The position numbers were made by a program, and so were the translations under genes. Positions 23,391-33,865 of a stretch of DNA of 64,000 nt are shown here, in pieces (positions within the stretch are counted from its first letter, which is position 1; each line of letters begins with the position of its first letter). The notes beneath the pieces are model-generated. The model searched no databases. It was not told the origin of the DNA and was given only the letters and a program-made list of their open reading frames with translations. Origin of the DNA: Selaginella moellendorffii. Lineage: Eukaryota > Streptophyta > Lycopodiopsida > Selaginellales > Selaginellaceae. The DNA is taken from positions 90,149 through 154,148 of the forward strand of contig NW_003314325.1 of assembly GCF_000143415.4 (NCBI RefSeq), in the 5' to 3' direction.

Positions 23391-24238
23391 CTAGCGTTTG
23401 AATGCAAACTCAATTTGCATCCTATAACCACAGACAAACTCGCCACCTTCTTTGGGAGGCCGCTCAAGACCATATCCAACCGGATGAAAGCTTGCAACCT
23501 TTGCCACGCCATCCTTATCGGTGAAGTTAAAAACAAACGGGCCTTCTGCTGGAGCCGAGCTTTCCTCCTCCACATTTTCCATTCCCCACAAAGGGTACGG
23601 AACACTAAAGCTCCTTGTTTCTTTGCTGTAGTCGTAATGGTCTAGAAACACGTCCAAGCCTTGTAAGAGCCTGGCAACTTTAAGCACCCGACTTTCATCG
23701 CCAAATCCCATCATGTCTATTGCTGGTGCTACCTGTAAGCTTACCATGTCGGTGAACGGCTCCACCTCCACGCGATTTGTGGCTTGATCCCACACATAAC
23801 CTTGCAAAGCACAGCACTTGTAAATTCAGGTTCCCATGAGTGAAAGATTGGCTTACCACTTATCTGTAGATAAGTACCACAAAGAACGAGGAAGAGTCCA
23901 TACAGCGACCTGCCGCCTCTCAAGATATCAACATGTTCCTGGACGAACTCCAGCGCCTTGGAGAAGCAAACACTAGGGAGGCGATCAATTTCCACCATCA
24001 AAGGGATCATGTTGCGTTCCATGACCAAGCCATGGCCCTCGGCGCTGAATACGCTGTTGGATCGGAAACACTTGGAGAGCACCCGGTGCACTTCGTCCTC
24101 GTGGTCGTCGCCGTCGTCGTCAAAGCCGCACCTGAGCTCAAACGCCGCTCTCACCGCTATCTCGCTCGGCACCTCATTCACGCCTCTCCAAAACAGATCG
24201 AAGCCACGGTGGCGTAGCGCAACTGGAAGCCTCGCCAT
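23391..24238 (-). CDS. Truncated paralogue of REase-kinase protein, nuclease residues lost
   Basis: Two exons (24238-23857 and 23800-23391, intron 56 nt) give about 263 residues. It is a paralogue of the gene at 24260-25669. Matching blocks are SLYGLFLVLCGTYLQISG against SFYGLCVSVVCPYIQVAG, then NRVEVEPFTDMV against DTIEMEPLTDIV, then VARLLQGLDVFL against VAKLLHGIKEFL, then VPYPLWGMENV against LPYLLWNYKNV. Where the partner has the metal-binding CDG and FEFK, this copy reads GHGLVM and MVEID, so the Asp and the Lys are gone and nuclease activity is unlikely. It stops before the kinase-like domain. The two start codons lie head to head, 21 bp apart. It may be a regulatory or decaying partner; the intact frame and splice signals argue against a dead pseudogene. 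Confidence 0.62.
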
Positions 24239-24259
24239 TTGTGAACTCTAGCTAGGGTT
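24239..24259. promoter_or_regulatory. 21-bp gap between two divergent start codons
   Basis: The start codons of the head-to-head paralogues at 24238 (-) and 24260 (+) leave only 21 bp between them. Transcription must begin inside one or both opposite reading frames, or one start codon is misplaced. Any bidirectional promoter elements would therefore lie in coding DNA. Confidence 0.45.
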
Positions 24260-25669
24260 ATGGAGACGCAGCTGCGGGTTCCTAAGAGGCGCAGGACTGG
24301 AGGTGACGAGCGATATGTCAGGTATTTCCTGCAGGGACTGACGAGAAGTGGGGCGATACAGTATGCCAAGGATACCTTCTTGAAGCTTCAGCAAAATCCA
24401 TCCGCATCGTGCAGCCGGCGGAAGTGGGCTCAGTTTACCAACCCTCAGTGCTACTGTTACTGGGGTCCCGAGGAGGCCAGTCCCGAGATCCCCGTCAAGC
24501 TACGCCATCCCAGTTTTGCGCAGCTGCGAGAAGCTATGGAGATTACGCCAGACGAGGAGGACATCTCCATGGAAAGCTTTTTGTGGTCTCAAGTTTCAGC
24601 GGGCTTTGAGAACGACGACGACATGAAGGAGAAGCTAGTGCACAGGCTGGATCGGTATCTAGGCGAACGCATTCACAGGGAGATCCGGCTAGAAAATTGC
24701 CCTTGCGATGGGATCATCATAAGGAGGAAGGAGCCAAGGATTCTCTTCGAGTTCAAGAGCGAACTGGGAGCTGGAGATCCCTGCTTCGAGGTGCTCGGCT
24801 ACATTCGAAACTGGGTCTCCCAAGAAACCAAGGCTGGAAGAAAAGCCTCCTTCTACGGTCTGTGCGTTTCCGTAGTTTGCCCATACATCCAGGTGGCAGG
24901 CTACGTTTATGACTCCGCGAGCGACACCATCGAGATGGAGCCATTGACAGACATTGTATGCGTTTATGGCCCACGACAGAACAGGGGAAGGGTGGCAAAA
25001 CTCTTGCATGGGATCAAGGAATTCCTCCGCTTGGATCTGGCGACAGGAGGACCAGTGAATCTACCGTATCTGTTGTGGAATTACAAGAATGTCCAAGTGG
25101 TGGATGCGGAGAGTCTGGTCTTCAAGTTTGAAGACCATCATGGGTGCAGGAAGATTGCAAAGTTTGTTGTGTATAACTCTTATGGCGTAGAGGCACACCA
25201 TGCCTGGGCAGCTAATGGCATGGCACCTGCTCTTATAGAGCTGAAAGCTGCCACGCCACCTTTCTATATGGCTGTTATGGACTGCCTGGCTGAAGAGGAT
25301 GGGTGGAGGTCATGTGTGGATCTGGTGCGTGATTGGAAACTTAATAATTCTATGGACAAGGTGGCAAAGCTCCAAGACATCGTGAAACATAGAGTTCAGA
25401 AATGCCATGATGACGGATTCGTGCATGGTGATTTACGATTAACTAATTTGATGTGCAAGGAAGAAGCTAATGGGAATTTGGAAGTGAAAGCATTGGATTT
25501 TGATTGGTCTGGTGAAAAGGGAAAAGCTATGTATCCGACAATATTGAACGACAAGATTAAGTGGCACCCTGATGTCAAGTATCGTGCACTGATTCGTGCT
25601 GAGCATGACTTGTGGTTTGTGGATCGCCTTGTGGAACAGCTTGATGAGCTCTTTATCTCGGACATGTAA
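24260..25669 (+). CDS. PD-(D/E)XK nuclease-like + kinase-like protein (Crinkler-type architecture)
   Basis: An intronless gene of 469 residues with two parts. Residues about 120-235 fit a restriction-endonuclease fold: a helix with ERIHREIRLEN, then Asp150 in PCDGIII and Glu164-x-Lys166 in ILFEFKSELG, followed by a helix, YIRNWVSQE. This is the D...ExK metal site. The C-terminal 130 residues look like the C-lobe of a divergent kinase: GFVHGDLRLTNLM at 386-398 (catalytic-loop HxD with downstream Asn396) and ALDFDWSGEKGKAMYP at 411-425 in the DFG position. A usual Gly-rich loop is not obvious. REase-kinase fusions of this sort are described for Crinkler/CRN-type proteins of oomycetes, fungi and some plants; no N-terminal secretion header is present here. 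The nuclease/kinase activity and a defence or genome-conflict role are inference. The 3' end meets the PPR pseudogene three bases after the stop. Confidence 0.68.
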   Translation: METQLRVPKRRRTGGDERYVRYFLQGLTRSGAIQYAKDTFLKLQQNPSASCSRRKWAQFTNPQCYCYWGPEEASPEIPVKLRHPSFAQLREAMEITPDEEDISMESFLWSQVSAGFENDDDMKEKLVHRLDRYLGERIHREIRLENCPCDGIIIRRKEPRILFEFKSELGAGDPCFEVLGYIRNWVSQETKAGRKASFYGLCVSVVCPYIQVAGYVYDSASDTIEMEPLTDIVCVYGPRQNRGRVAKLLHGIKEFLRLDLATGGPVNLPYLLWNYKNVQVVDAESLVFKFEDHHGCRKIAKFVVYNSYGVEAHHAWAANGMAPALIELKAATPPFYMAVMDCLAEEDGWRSCVDLVRDWKLNNSMDKVAKLQDIVKHRVQKCHDDGFVHGDLRLTNLMCKEEANGNLEVKALDFDWSGEKGKAMYPTILNDKIKWHPDVKYRALIRAEHDLWFVDRLVEQLDELFISDM

Positions 25670-25671
25670 AG

Positions 25672-26120
25672 TTTTAGGGTTCTTAATAACAGAGCCCAGA
25701 TTTTTAGGGCTCTTGGATGCCCACAGTGAATGGGAAGTTCACATTCATCAGCGTTGCCTGTGCAATCGCGAGCATTCCATCGATTTCCCAGGCCCAGATC
25801 TTGCTTGGGATCATCCGGGATCCAAATTACCCAAGGACAGTCCCCACATGTTTGCCAAGTGTGGGGATTTGGAAGCCACAAGGATGGTCTTTGTGAGAGA
25901 CATTGTCGCCTGGAATTCTATACTTACAGCGTATGTGCAGGCGGGGTGAGTGGATCAATCATTGGAGCTCTTTTACACCAGGATCTCGCAAGGGATTTTT
26001 CCCGTGCTCATCTCCTTCGTGAGGATTCTCTCGTGTTGCTCCTTCCCCAGTTCTCCATCAGCGGTGCCAAGCTCTATGTCTGGGTTGGCAACTCTGAAAC
26101 ACAATGCCCGGGATTTTGCG
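25672..26120 (+). pseudogene. Internally deleted copy of the PPR gene
   Basis: The first ~60 bases match the 5' flank of the PPR gene (20345-20400: TTAGGGTTCTTAATAACAG, then GCTCTTGGATGCCCAC). The copy then jumps to sequence matching 21280-21608 (ACATTCATCAGCGT, AATCGCGAGCATTCCATC, TGTTTGCCAAGTGTGGGGA, GACATTGTCGCCTGGAATTCTA). About 880 bp of the parent are missing. Small deletions shift the frame, and a TGA follows CAGGCGGGG at about 25949. Homology fades after 26045. It starts three bases beyond the stop codon of the REase-kinase gene. Confidence 0.82.
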
Positions 26121-26129
26121 CCTAGCCAC

Positions 26130-28590
26130 AGCTTGGCCCCCAGGAGTTTCTCGAACAGGATGGGATGATCACCACCTTTCTGGAGCTGCCACCAATCCGT
26201 TTGGAACTACATACTACCGACAAGCAGACAAGCGGTAGCCACCAGTGATTGAATCAAGCCAAAATTCCTAGAATCAAGCAATTTTTAAAATGATGGTATA
26301 GTGAAAAGGTGGCCGCTTTTTAGGTCATGCAAAAAAAAATAAAAATTCACTGATCACGATTCCATCTAGAGAAATTCAAGTCATTCTTCCTGAAATTTTG
26401 CCAAGAATTCCCCTGTCTGGGTTGGCAATGATTGTTCTAAAAAGGCTTTTTAATACAATAGTAATTACTGTGCACTTTTTAAGTCATTAAACCTTTACTA
26501 GACTCCTTTGTATCCAAAAATAAATCAGCTGATATAAAATAAATTCTAACAATCAAGTTCTTCTAGATATGATAGGATCTTCTAAGCTTTACTGTTGAGA
26601 ACTTATAGAAATTTTATAATTTATTCAGTTGCAACTGCCCATATCATAAAAATCAAGTAATCATCTCATTTCTAGTTTTCCTAAAACATTATCCACATTT
26701 CTACTTGATAAATAACTTAATGGATTTTATATCTTGTTTCTTCATATAAATAATACCTGTTTTACTAAAGCATTATAAAATCACAAAACTTAAATTTTCT
26801 AACATTTGGTTAAGAATTAAGAGCTGAATGAGGAGTGGTGCTGAATTAATTCAAACACAAAGTGAAGACCTTAATTTGTAAGTTTTTTAAAAAGTAATTA
26901 TTTTGATATATAGAACTGGTCGGTTTTCTTTGTGCTTTGATATTTTTTATGTAATTATTTTTTAAAGGCTATCCTATGTCCTATCCAATTTTTTGGAGTT
27001 ATGAAATTAGGTAATTTTTTAATATGCTCTAATTTGAAAGAATACCAAGTATATTTTAAGATATTTTTTAAAATCATTTGTTACCAATGTTTAATACTTA
27101 TTACTGATACAACTCATGAGGATCTAAGAAAGCAATCAAAGTTTTATATTTAACAGATTAAATAGAAAGATGGATAAGTTTTCTAGATAAGTAACTTCTC
27201 TGCACAGCAACATGGAAATTACTAAGAACTTTGAAGAATTAAAAAAACCTTTATCATTCCTCCTATATAAGTGACACTTTGGCTTCATGAGTAAAACTAT
27301 GGTTGAATATATGTGAATTTGTTGCTCTTGGATGAGTTGCTAATCCTAGCTGTTTGGCATTGGTTTGATGAAAAGCTCTTATCCCACTCCTTAATTTTAG
27401 ATTTCTAGGGTATATTCCTCTGTCCAATCTTAAAAATAGCTCCTTCTTAGTGGAAATTCTAATGAAAACAATCTTAAAACTTACTAAGTTACTAAAGACT
27501 TACAATAATGCTCCCCTTCCATAGGGATTTGCCTTGCAGTCACTCAGCTGAGTATTGTGAACCTATCTCCAATTTGCATGAGTAATTAATTAGTAATATA
27601 TGGCCTAACTTCTGGTTTGGATATAAAAGATCTAAAGGAGGAGATACATCTTCATCACCACTTTAGCTGGTTGCCCATATGTTCAATGTAGCATACATGA
27701 TTTTTACCTTTTACCTATAGCAAACCTAAGGGAGGTTTATTTTTATCCATGGTAAATAGAATAACTCATGGTAACTAACAATAGGAATCCTACCAATTCA
27801 AAGTGTAACCTTAAGTTGTTAATTTTCCTTATACACAAGCTTAAGCACAAACACAAATGGTATATCTCAATCCATTCTATGAACCCAAGCACAAGCTCAC
27901 ACAATATAGTACATAAATGTAACCAAAATCCAGGGACATATGCAAAGCCATAACAATGAAATATGTACCCACTTGGACTATTGTTTACATCTCTGTGTAT
28001 GCAACAAGATTAGTTGCTCAATCTCATTGTATAGTACTTGCTGAGAACCTCCTTTTAATGCCAAATATAATGCATATGGTTTTCACTTTTTACCTTATGG
28101 TGTTTTATTATAGAATAACCATGAAACAGAACTTTAACCTTTGAATACGTGGCCAAGGACAGCAAAGTAAAACCCAAGTTTAGAGCCTTAAGCCATTGAA
28201 CAAAGAAACAAAACCAAACTCTTAAACATATAGCCAAAAAGTGTAGAAAATTAGAGCATGGAACAACTCTCGAGCGTATAACCCAAGGAGTGAAGGGATA
28301 GGCATATGGAGCGAATTTTGAGCATAACCTTGAGTAACATGCAATCGAGGTTGCACCTTTGTCATCTTTAAGCAAAGGGACGGCTCTAATAGGACAGGTC
28401 AATGCAATCATGATTATTGAGGAGAAATTCGCAAAGATAGCAGCCATATGAGCACAAAAGAAGGAAGCAGCCACTCAAGAAAAGATTGATGGCAATCACC
28501 AATCTAGCACAAAAGGTGGTATGCAAGCTCCCACCTTCCCAGATGTCCTCCATCTTTCTTTAGTAGCTCTTAAGTCCCTGAGATTGCACT
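26130..28590. other. AT-rich intergenic DNA
   Basis: About 2.5 kb with low coding potential and many homopolymer runs. I see no gene, tRNA or convincing repeat; old transposon relics may be present but are too diverged to name. Confidence 0.45.
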
Positions 28591-28597
28591 TTAACAG

Positions 28598-29110
28598 TTG
28601 ATGGAGGCATTTATCACCTTTTTGCTACGTGAGCTTTTGTGTACAATTCCTGACTTTGGGCAGGATTTAGAAGACTTTGTGAGGTCTATTGGAGCCATAG
28701 CCTCTCTCCCACAGAATGTGCACATCATTGACACAACCTCCTCGTCCAATCCAGACTTTAGTAATGGTTTTCCCATCATCAACACTCTTGTAGATTTTGG
28801 ATTTGGGAGTAGTTTGATCTCTTTGGATGTAGCCACAAGAGCAAGTCTCTAGGTCTTTGGAAGTACAGCTCTGATCTGGAAGATGTTCACAAACCACACT
28901 ATCATTTTTGCGGGCATTTGCCACAGTGTTTAAGTTTATGTCAATGGGGTGGAATCTCTTCTGGACTTTGTGGTGGTGGACAATCAGAAGTTCAGCTTCA
29001 CACCTTTGAATGATTCCCTAATCCTTGGACAAGTTTGGCATGATCAGATTCGAGGCACCACAAATTGGTCACTCAGTATAATAGAGATTAGCGATGGTCA
29101 TTAGACTTCT
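28598..29110 (+). pseudogene. Possible retropepsin-like relic of an LTR retrotransposon
   Basis: A broken frame reads NTLVDFGFGSSLISLDVATRA and, after stops, ESLLDFVVVDNQKF and SLILGQVWHDQIRG. The order (LVD-x-G-x-S, hydrophobic strand, FVVVD, ILGxxW) matches the aspartic protease segment of some Ty3/gypsy-type polyproteins, with the catalytic DSG/DTG seen here as DFG. Stop codons at about 28852 and 28932 break it. No gag, RT or LTR is evident nearby, so the assignment is weak. Confidence 0.35.
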
Positions 29111-30001
29111 TGTCTCTACAATGCCTACACACACTCTCTATTATGAAAGCTTCAAGGGCAGCCTCTAGGACTATCTTGGAGCTAGTCAATATCCTCTAAG
29201 CCAGTATTCTCTCCCTCGACATGTTTTCCCCACTCATTGATTGTTGTCTTCCTTGAGTTGATCTAAGATCCATCATAGCTTGAGTTCAACATGTTCCAAT
29301 GCAACACTATCATCATAGAATCTTCCCCAATCATCAAACAAGAACTCAATTTGATTAGTGTGATGGCCAACTTCAAGAGTTGCCAATCTTTTGAGTGGAG
29401 GCTCTTTTGATGACATCATTTCTCTTTGAGCATGGACTTTATGTGGAGGATCTCCCCTCAGTTGCAGCTTGGTCTCACAGCTTTCAGCATGGTACTCCAG
29501 CAAAATATGTGCATCCTATGATGTCCACCACCTTTGAAGCAAGAATGACAATTGCGAGCGAGAGCAGCCCAACCTCTTTATTTGAAGACCAGGTGGCAAG
29601 TGACCATGTGGTCAGTCTAGCCTCTTTATTTGAAGACTAAACTGCTCCTACTTTCACAGATTTCCAAGTACCATCACATGCACTATCTTTGTGCCACACT
29701 ACTGAATTCCAGCTTTCCGACACAGATAAGCTTCACAACTGTGACATGGAGATCCTTGGCCTTGACGAGTAGTGTAGGGCCTTGTGAGACATAAAATCCC
29801 TAGGCCCCAAAGAGGAGCGGAAAGGGTGCCATATGGTAGTGGATGAGGCAGAAGCCAAATGAGTGTAACATATATGGACTAAAAGCTCTAACTCAAAAAG
29901 TCAAAAGTGAGAATAAAACTCCCAATGAAGTACTCAAGGAACGAGCATGAAACAAGCAATAAGTGAGTCTCTAAAAAGGGATACAAAAGGACCAACACAG
30001 G

Positions 30002-30245
30002 ACCCGAGATGGAGTTTGAGATGGACCTAAGATGGAGTCCGAGATGGACCCGAGATGGAGTCCGAGATGGAGTCCAAGATGGACCCGAGATGGATCTGAG
30101 ATGGAGTTTGAGATGGAGTTTGAGATGGAGTCCGAGATGGAACTGAGATCGAAACCGAAACCGAAACCGAGACTGAGACCGACTTCGAGACCGAGTTCAA
30201 GCCTGAGTCTAAGACCGAGACCGAGTCCAAGTCTAAGTCCAAATA
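30002..30245. repeat. 12-bp minisatellite grading into 6-bp repeat
   Basis: About twelve variants of GAGATGGAGTCC (12 bp; alternative endings TTTG, CCCG) run from 30002 to 30143. They pass into a 6-bp array of CCGAAA / CCGAGA type up to 30245. The translated + frame is a Glu/Met-rich then Pro/Arg-rich low-complexity peptide, and I take it as non-coding. Confidence 0.8.
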
Positions 30246-30269
30246 CTAATACAGGTTATTGGGTAAAAA

Positions 30270-30850
30270 AAAGCGATCGTCCCCCAAGGGGGGGGAGAGG
30301 TTCCAAAAGTATAGTAGGGAGAGTGTGGGGGTTAGACCCCAGTGGAGCCAATTTGGCCAGGAAAGGATAGTTTAGCCTAGGAAAGCTATACCCAAGTGTT
30401 GGGTGATGAGATAACCACTGGGAAGTCCAAGGCTAGAATGAATATGGACCGACAAGTGCGGTATCTTAGTGAAGTGTTCAAGAGCTGGCTCTAGTTCTCC
30501 CGGGAGATCGAATGGTCGATGCTCCTAGTCCAAGCGTGGGTGGCACTACCTACTTAGATACCTAGCGTGGCTCAATGAAACCTCGCTCTAAGCCCATAGC
30601 TAGAGCACCCAAAGGTGGAAGGTGGGAGAGTACCCATAAAGCTCGCATAAGGCCATGGTGTTCCGAAATGTTGTCTCAAAGTCCTAGATTGTGGAAAGGA
30701 AGAAAAGTAGTCCTCTGGTGTAGTGACCAAGGATACGGTCATGTGGTGAGGAAGTCCTAGAGGACAGTGGGACTTAGTGGTCGGGCCTGTGAGCCTTGTT
30801 ATAGTGGCAGTGTTAGCAAACATGGCCATGAACAGAAAAGAGATTTAATG
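30270..30850. repeat. Dispersed repeat, related to 59780-60080 and (inverted) 58960-59090
   Basis: The part 30285-30600 (GGGAGAGTGTGGGGGTTAG, GGAAAGGCTATACCCA-like, AGAGTTGGCTCTAG-like, GTGGCACTACCTACTT) matches 59785-60080 in the same orientation. The part 30690-30840 (TAGTGACCAAGGATACGGTCAT; GGACTTAGTGGTCGGG) matches the complement of 58960-59090. It shares the phrase TATAGTAGGGA-AGTG with the larger LTR family at 32.9 and 60.6 kb, so it is probably a diverged LTR relic. Confidence 0.55.
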
Positions 30851-31139
30851 GGGACTATAAAAAGGATATTGGGGAAGGTTATTTCCCATGTATGTGGGTA
30901 TCATAAGAATGCTAAGGAATGGATCTAGGATGATCACTTATAAATGTATGGTCTAGTCTTTGAGAGACAGGATTGTAATGCAAATGGTGTTGGACTATCA
31001 GTGTGACCAAGATGAATGGGCATGGCCTTAGTGTAATAGATTGATATATTGGTGGTACAAATGTTAAGTGGTATGGATGCCATTCTCAGGGTTAGCAAGC
31101 CCTAAGTCTTAAATTGGACTTATGGAGTGTGGACCATAC

Positions 31140-31190
31140 TTGAGCTCACGAGTTGAAGAGTTGAGCTCACGAGTTGAACTCAATTTTCAA
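31140..31190 (+). repeat. Left terminal inverted repeat with internal duplication
   Basis: It contains TTGAGCTCACGAGTTGA twice, 19 bp apart, then ACTCAATTTTCAATT. It is the inverted match of 43671-43709. Confidence 0.6.
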
Positions 31191-31528
31191 TTATAATTTA
31201 GTACAAACATTATAAACTTTAAAATTTTAAGGTTATGGCGAACCTAATAATTTCATAACTCTTTAAGATAAAAATGTTTTAAAGGACACTTTTTGTTCTA
31301 AAAATTTAAATATTTACTACAAGCAATGATAGGGATGTTTGTTATAATATAAAATAAAATGTTTGCAAAAAGAGTATTCTTGTCACTTCTTTAAATTTGT
31401 ACTCTGTGCTTTTTGGCTAGTAAATGTCAGGTTTGTTAGAATTTAAAAATTATTAAATTTGAAATAAGATTCTATGTAAAGCTATATAACTGTTTGAAAG
31501 GAAAAAAATAACCATTAATGTAAGCTTA

Positions 31529-32107
31529 TTGTATATAAAAGAAAGACTTCGTTCTTTTTTAGAATACATTCTTGAAGGGTTTGTCATAGCATACTATTTA
31601 GAATTTTTAAATCTTCATTCACACTCTCATTCGAAAAAAGGGAAATACACACAAATGTCTATGGGTTCTAGTGTTGGTAATTTTAACTCTCACAATCTTT
31701 CTTTCCAAGATTCAAAAGCTAAGAGATGTGATAACTATCCCATTGCATAGCATAAGCAAACCACACAAGAGAATGAAAGAGAGGATAGTGAGGATAGTGA
31801 TCATGAGTTGGAAATAAATGCAATGATAGAGGGTGCAACAAATTGGGTGAAAAAGAATGCCCTCTTACTTGTTTTAGAAAAATGTAATTCTGCCACTTTC
31901 AAGAAATATCCTATATGTTTTCTAGCGTCTGGTGGAAACAATAGTGATGATTAGTATGATGGTATATATGTTCTCGTGACACACTACAACATCACACACC
32001 CGAAAGATTACCATAAAATCTTTTTTGAGATGGTAAAGACAGAAATGGAGACACACGAGTACTATGGGCAATATTGCAAAAAGAACACTCGGAAGTATAT
32101 AAAATGA
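31529..32107 (+). pseudogene. Unrecognised broken reading frame near left end of element
   Basis: Open stretches read (in one frame with stops at about 31748 and 31951) as FLEYILEGFVIAYYLEF, then SEDSDHELEINAMIEGATN, WVKKNALLLVLEKCNSATF and MVKTEMETHEYYGQYCKK. The mix of acidic linker and helix suggests a former protein-coding exon of the surrounding element. No family is recognised. Confidence 0.3.
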
Positions 32108-32141
32108 AAAGTAAAATAAAAAAACACTTTGTTATTACTTA

Positions 32142-32212
32142 TATAAAGTATAATAAATTTATATTATTGATGTTTATTCTCTATCAATAATATAAATTTA
32201 TTATACTTTATA
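32142..32212. terminator. Perfect 29-bp inverted repeat at the transposase 3' end
   Basis: Arms 32142-32170 and 32184-32212 are exact reverse complements with a 13-nt loop. The right arm overlaps the last codon and stop of the minus-strand transposase. It could form a stable RNA hairpin that ends or protects the transcript, or be a tiny AT-rich palindromic insertion. The pairing is seen directly; the role is guessed. Confidence 0.55.
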
Positions 32213-32913
32213 CTTTAGGATCTTGGTGCAAGATGTTGATGAAGATGTAGTACATATGTTTGCAAGGAGCATATGCCTTCTCATGTTCCTCGTGTTTTGT
32301 AAAGTCTGGACATGTGCAAGAAGGAAAGTCTTGAATGGCAATTGAGTACTCTCCACCTTCTGTTTTGACTATATACTCCTTTACAAGTGCAGTGATGTAC
32401 TTTGTAAAGAGAATCTCACACTCAAGTGTTTGAGCCAAGCTTATTTTACCCTGCTTCTGCTTGGAGATGGTACTAATAAATTTAACTGCCTTACCTTTTC
32501 TTGTTGGCCTCTTGTGCATCTCTGTAGGAATAGTCTTGGTTCTGTCACTCATGTCTCCAACTCTCCTCTCAAGATTGAAACCAAATTTCTCAAGGTTTTC
32601 AATCTCATCCAAGGTGAGTGCGATCCCATTAGCAACTGGCCATTCTTTAGGTACTACATCAGGTTTAATCACTATAGTGTCTTCAAGCCGCTTCGTATGG
32701 TTGGCATCGGTGTTGCAACAATACAACCAGCACCATCTCAAAAATCCTACTTATTTTCGTTCCCCATAGAAACATGGGGCTGGAACAGAAGCATATTTAT
32801 CACCACGAATCCAGGCTCAACAATTGCCCCTCGGAAGCATCCCCATACACCTTACATTCGATTTTGCTAGCATGCGTCAGATTGCCCATTTTTTCGGCTT
32901 CACACTATGGTAA

Positions 32914-33865
32914 GCAGTTGTCGTGAATGTGACTTCGGGTATCGAAAGATACTTGTCGGCCAGTCCTTACGGGCACTCTTTCCTTACTACCATGACGGCA
33001 AGAGGTCGGTATTGCTAGTTCCCTTCAATAGCCCCTCTTGTCCAAGTGTTAGTTTACTGGGCTTAGCATCTGTACTTAGCCAGATGGACATAAGGTAAGA
33101 ACTCCTATGTGTTTCTAGCTGAGCATTCTCGGCCTGGCTCTTAGTTCTCTTTTGCTCTGTCTTGCACTGGCTTGGCAAGAACCCTCGCGTATTGAGACTA
33201 GTCCCTCAATATCGCTGAATGCTAGCTTACCGTGTCTACCAAACACCCTTGCTATCACGCCCTTTTTGTTAGTCTTATTTCGGTCCCAAATGCTATTTAT
33301 GGAAAGTGTCTAGATTAGCTTATTTTGCATATCTACGGAATGTAGAGATTGGCCTGAACACAATGGTGTTCGTCCCGTGTCCAAATTCGCAATCTAAGAA
33401 CATTCCATATTTAGTAAGTTTCAGACTTGTCCCAGAGACTAACTCTTGGTACTAAGAGAGGTTTGGGGTGAAAGCCCAAAGCATGTGTCCCTCAAGGGGG
33501 AGGAGGGGGGGGGGGGGGGGGGGGGAGGGGGCTGTGGGGGGTTCCAAATGTATAGTAGGGATAGTGGTCGGATTGCATGTTCGACCACCTGAGACATTAG
33601 TTTGGCTCCTGCTGGGCTGTGTCGCTCCTTGTTCTGTGTTCGGCTTGGGTCTAAGCCCAAGCTTCACACTGCTCTAGTCGGTGGGGTACCCTCCTCCTCG
33701 CGTTAGACCATTGGTATGCTAAAATTGTGTCAGACTCCGTCTGACACAATTTTGCGTGCAGGTGTTGGATACGGGGAGCTGGTGCTCATGGGATTGTACT
33801 GGACCCTCGTTTCGTAGTGCAACGGGCTTGGAGTTCGGCTCCAAATTCATGTGCGCTACAGCAGT
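32914..33865 (+). mobile_element. Solo LTR (942 bp) with 5-bp target duplication GCAGT
   Basis: The LTR runs 32919-33860, starting TGTCGTGAATGTGAC and ending GTGCGCTACA. It is flanked by the perfect direct repeat GCAGT at 32914-32918 and 33861-33865. It matches the LTR at 60590-61814 along most of its length. It carries a long G tract (33507-33530) and a 15-bp perfect hairpin at 33721-33753. It has no internal region, so it reflects LTR-LTR recombination. It lies between the SWIM part and the core of the transposase pseudogene. Confidence 0.85.
33721..33753. repeat. 15-bp perfect hairpin inside solo LTR
   Basis: AAAATTGTGTCAGAC and its exact complement are separated by TCC. The sister LTR at 60.6 kb keeps only part of this symmetry near 61348-61386. 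It may be a terminator or packaging-type stem of the LTR transcript; unknown. Confidence 0.6.
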
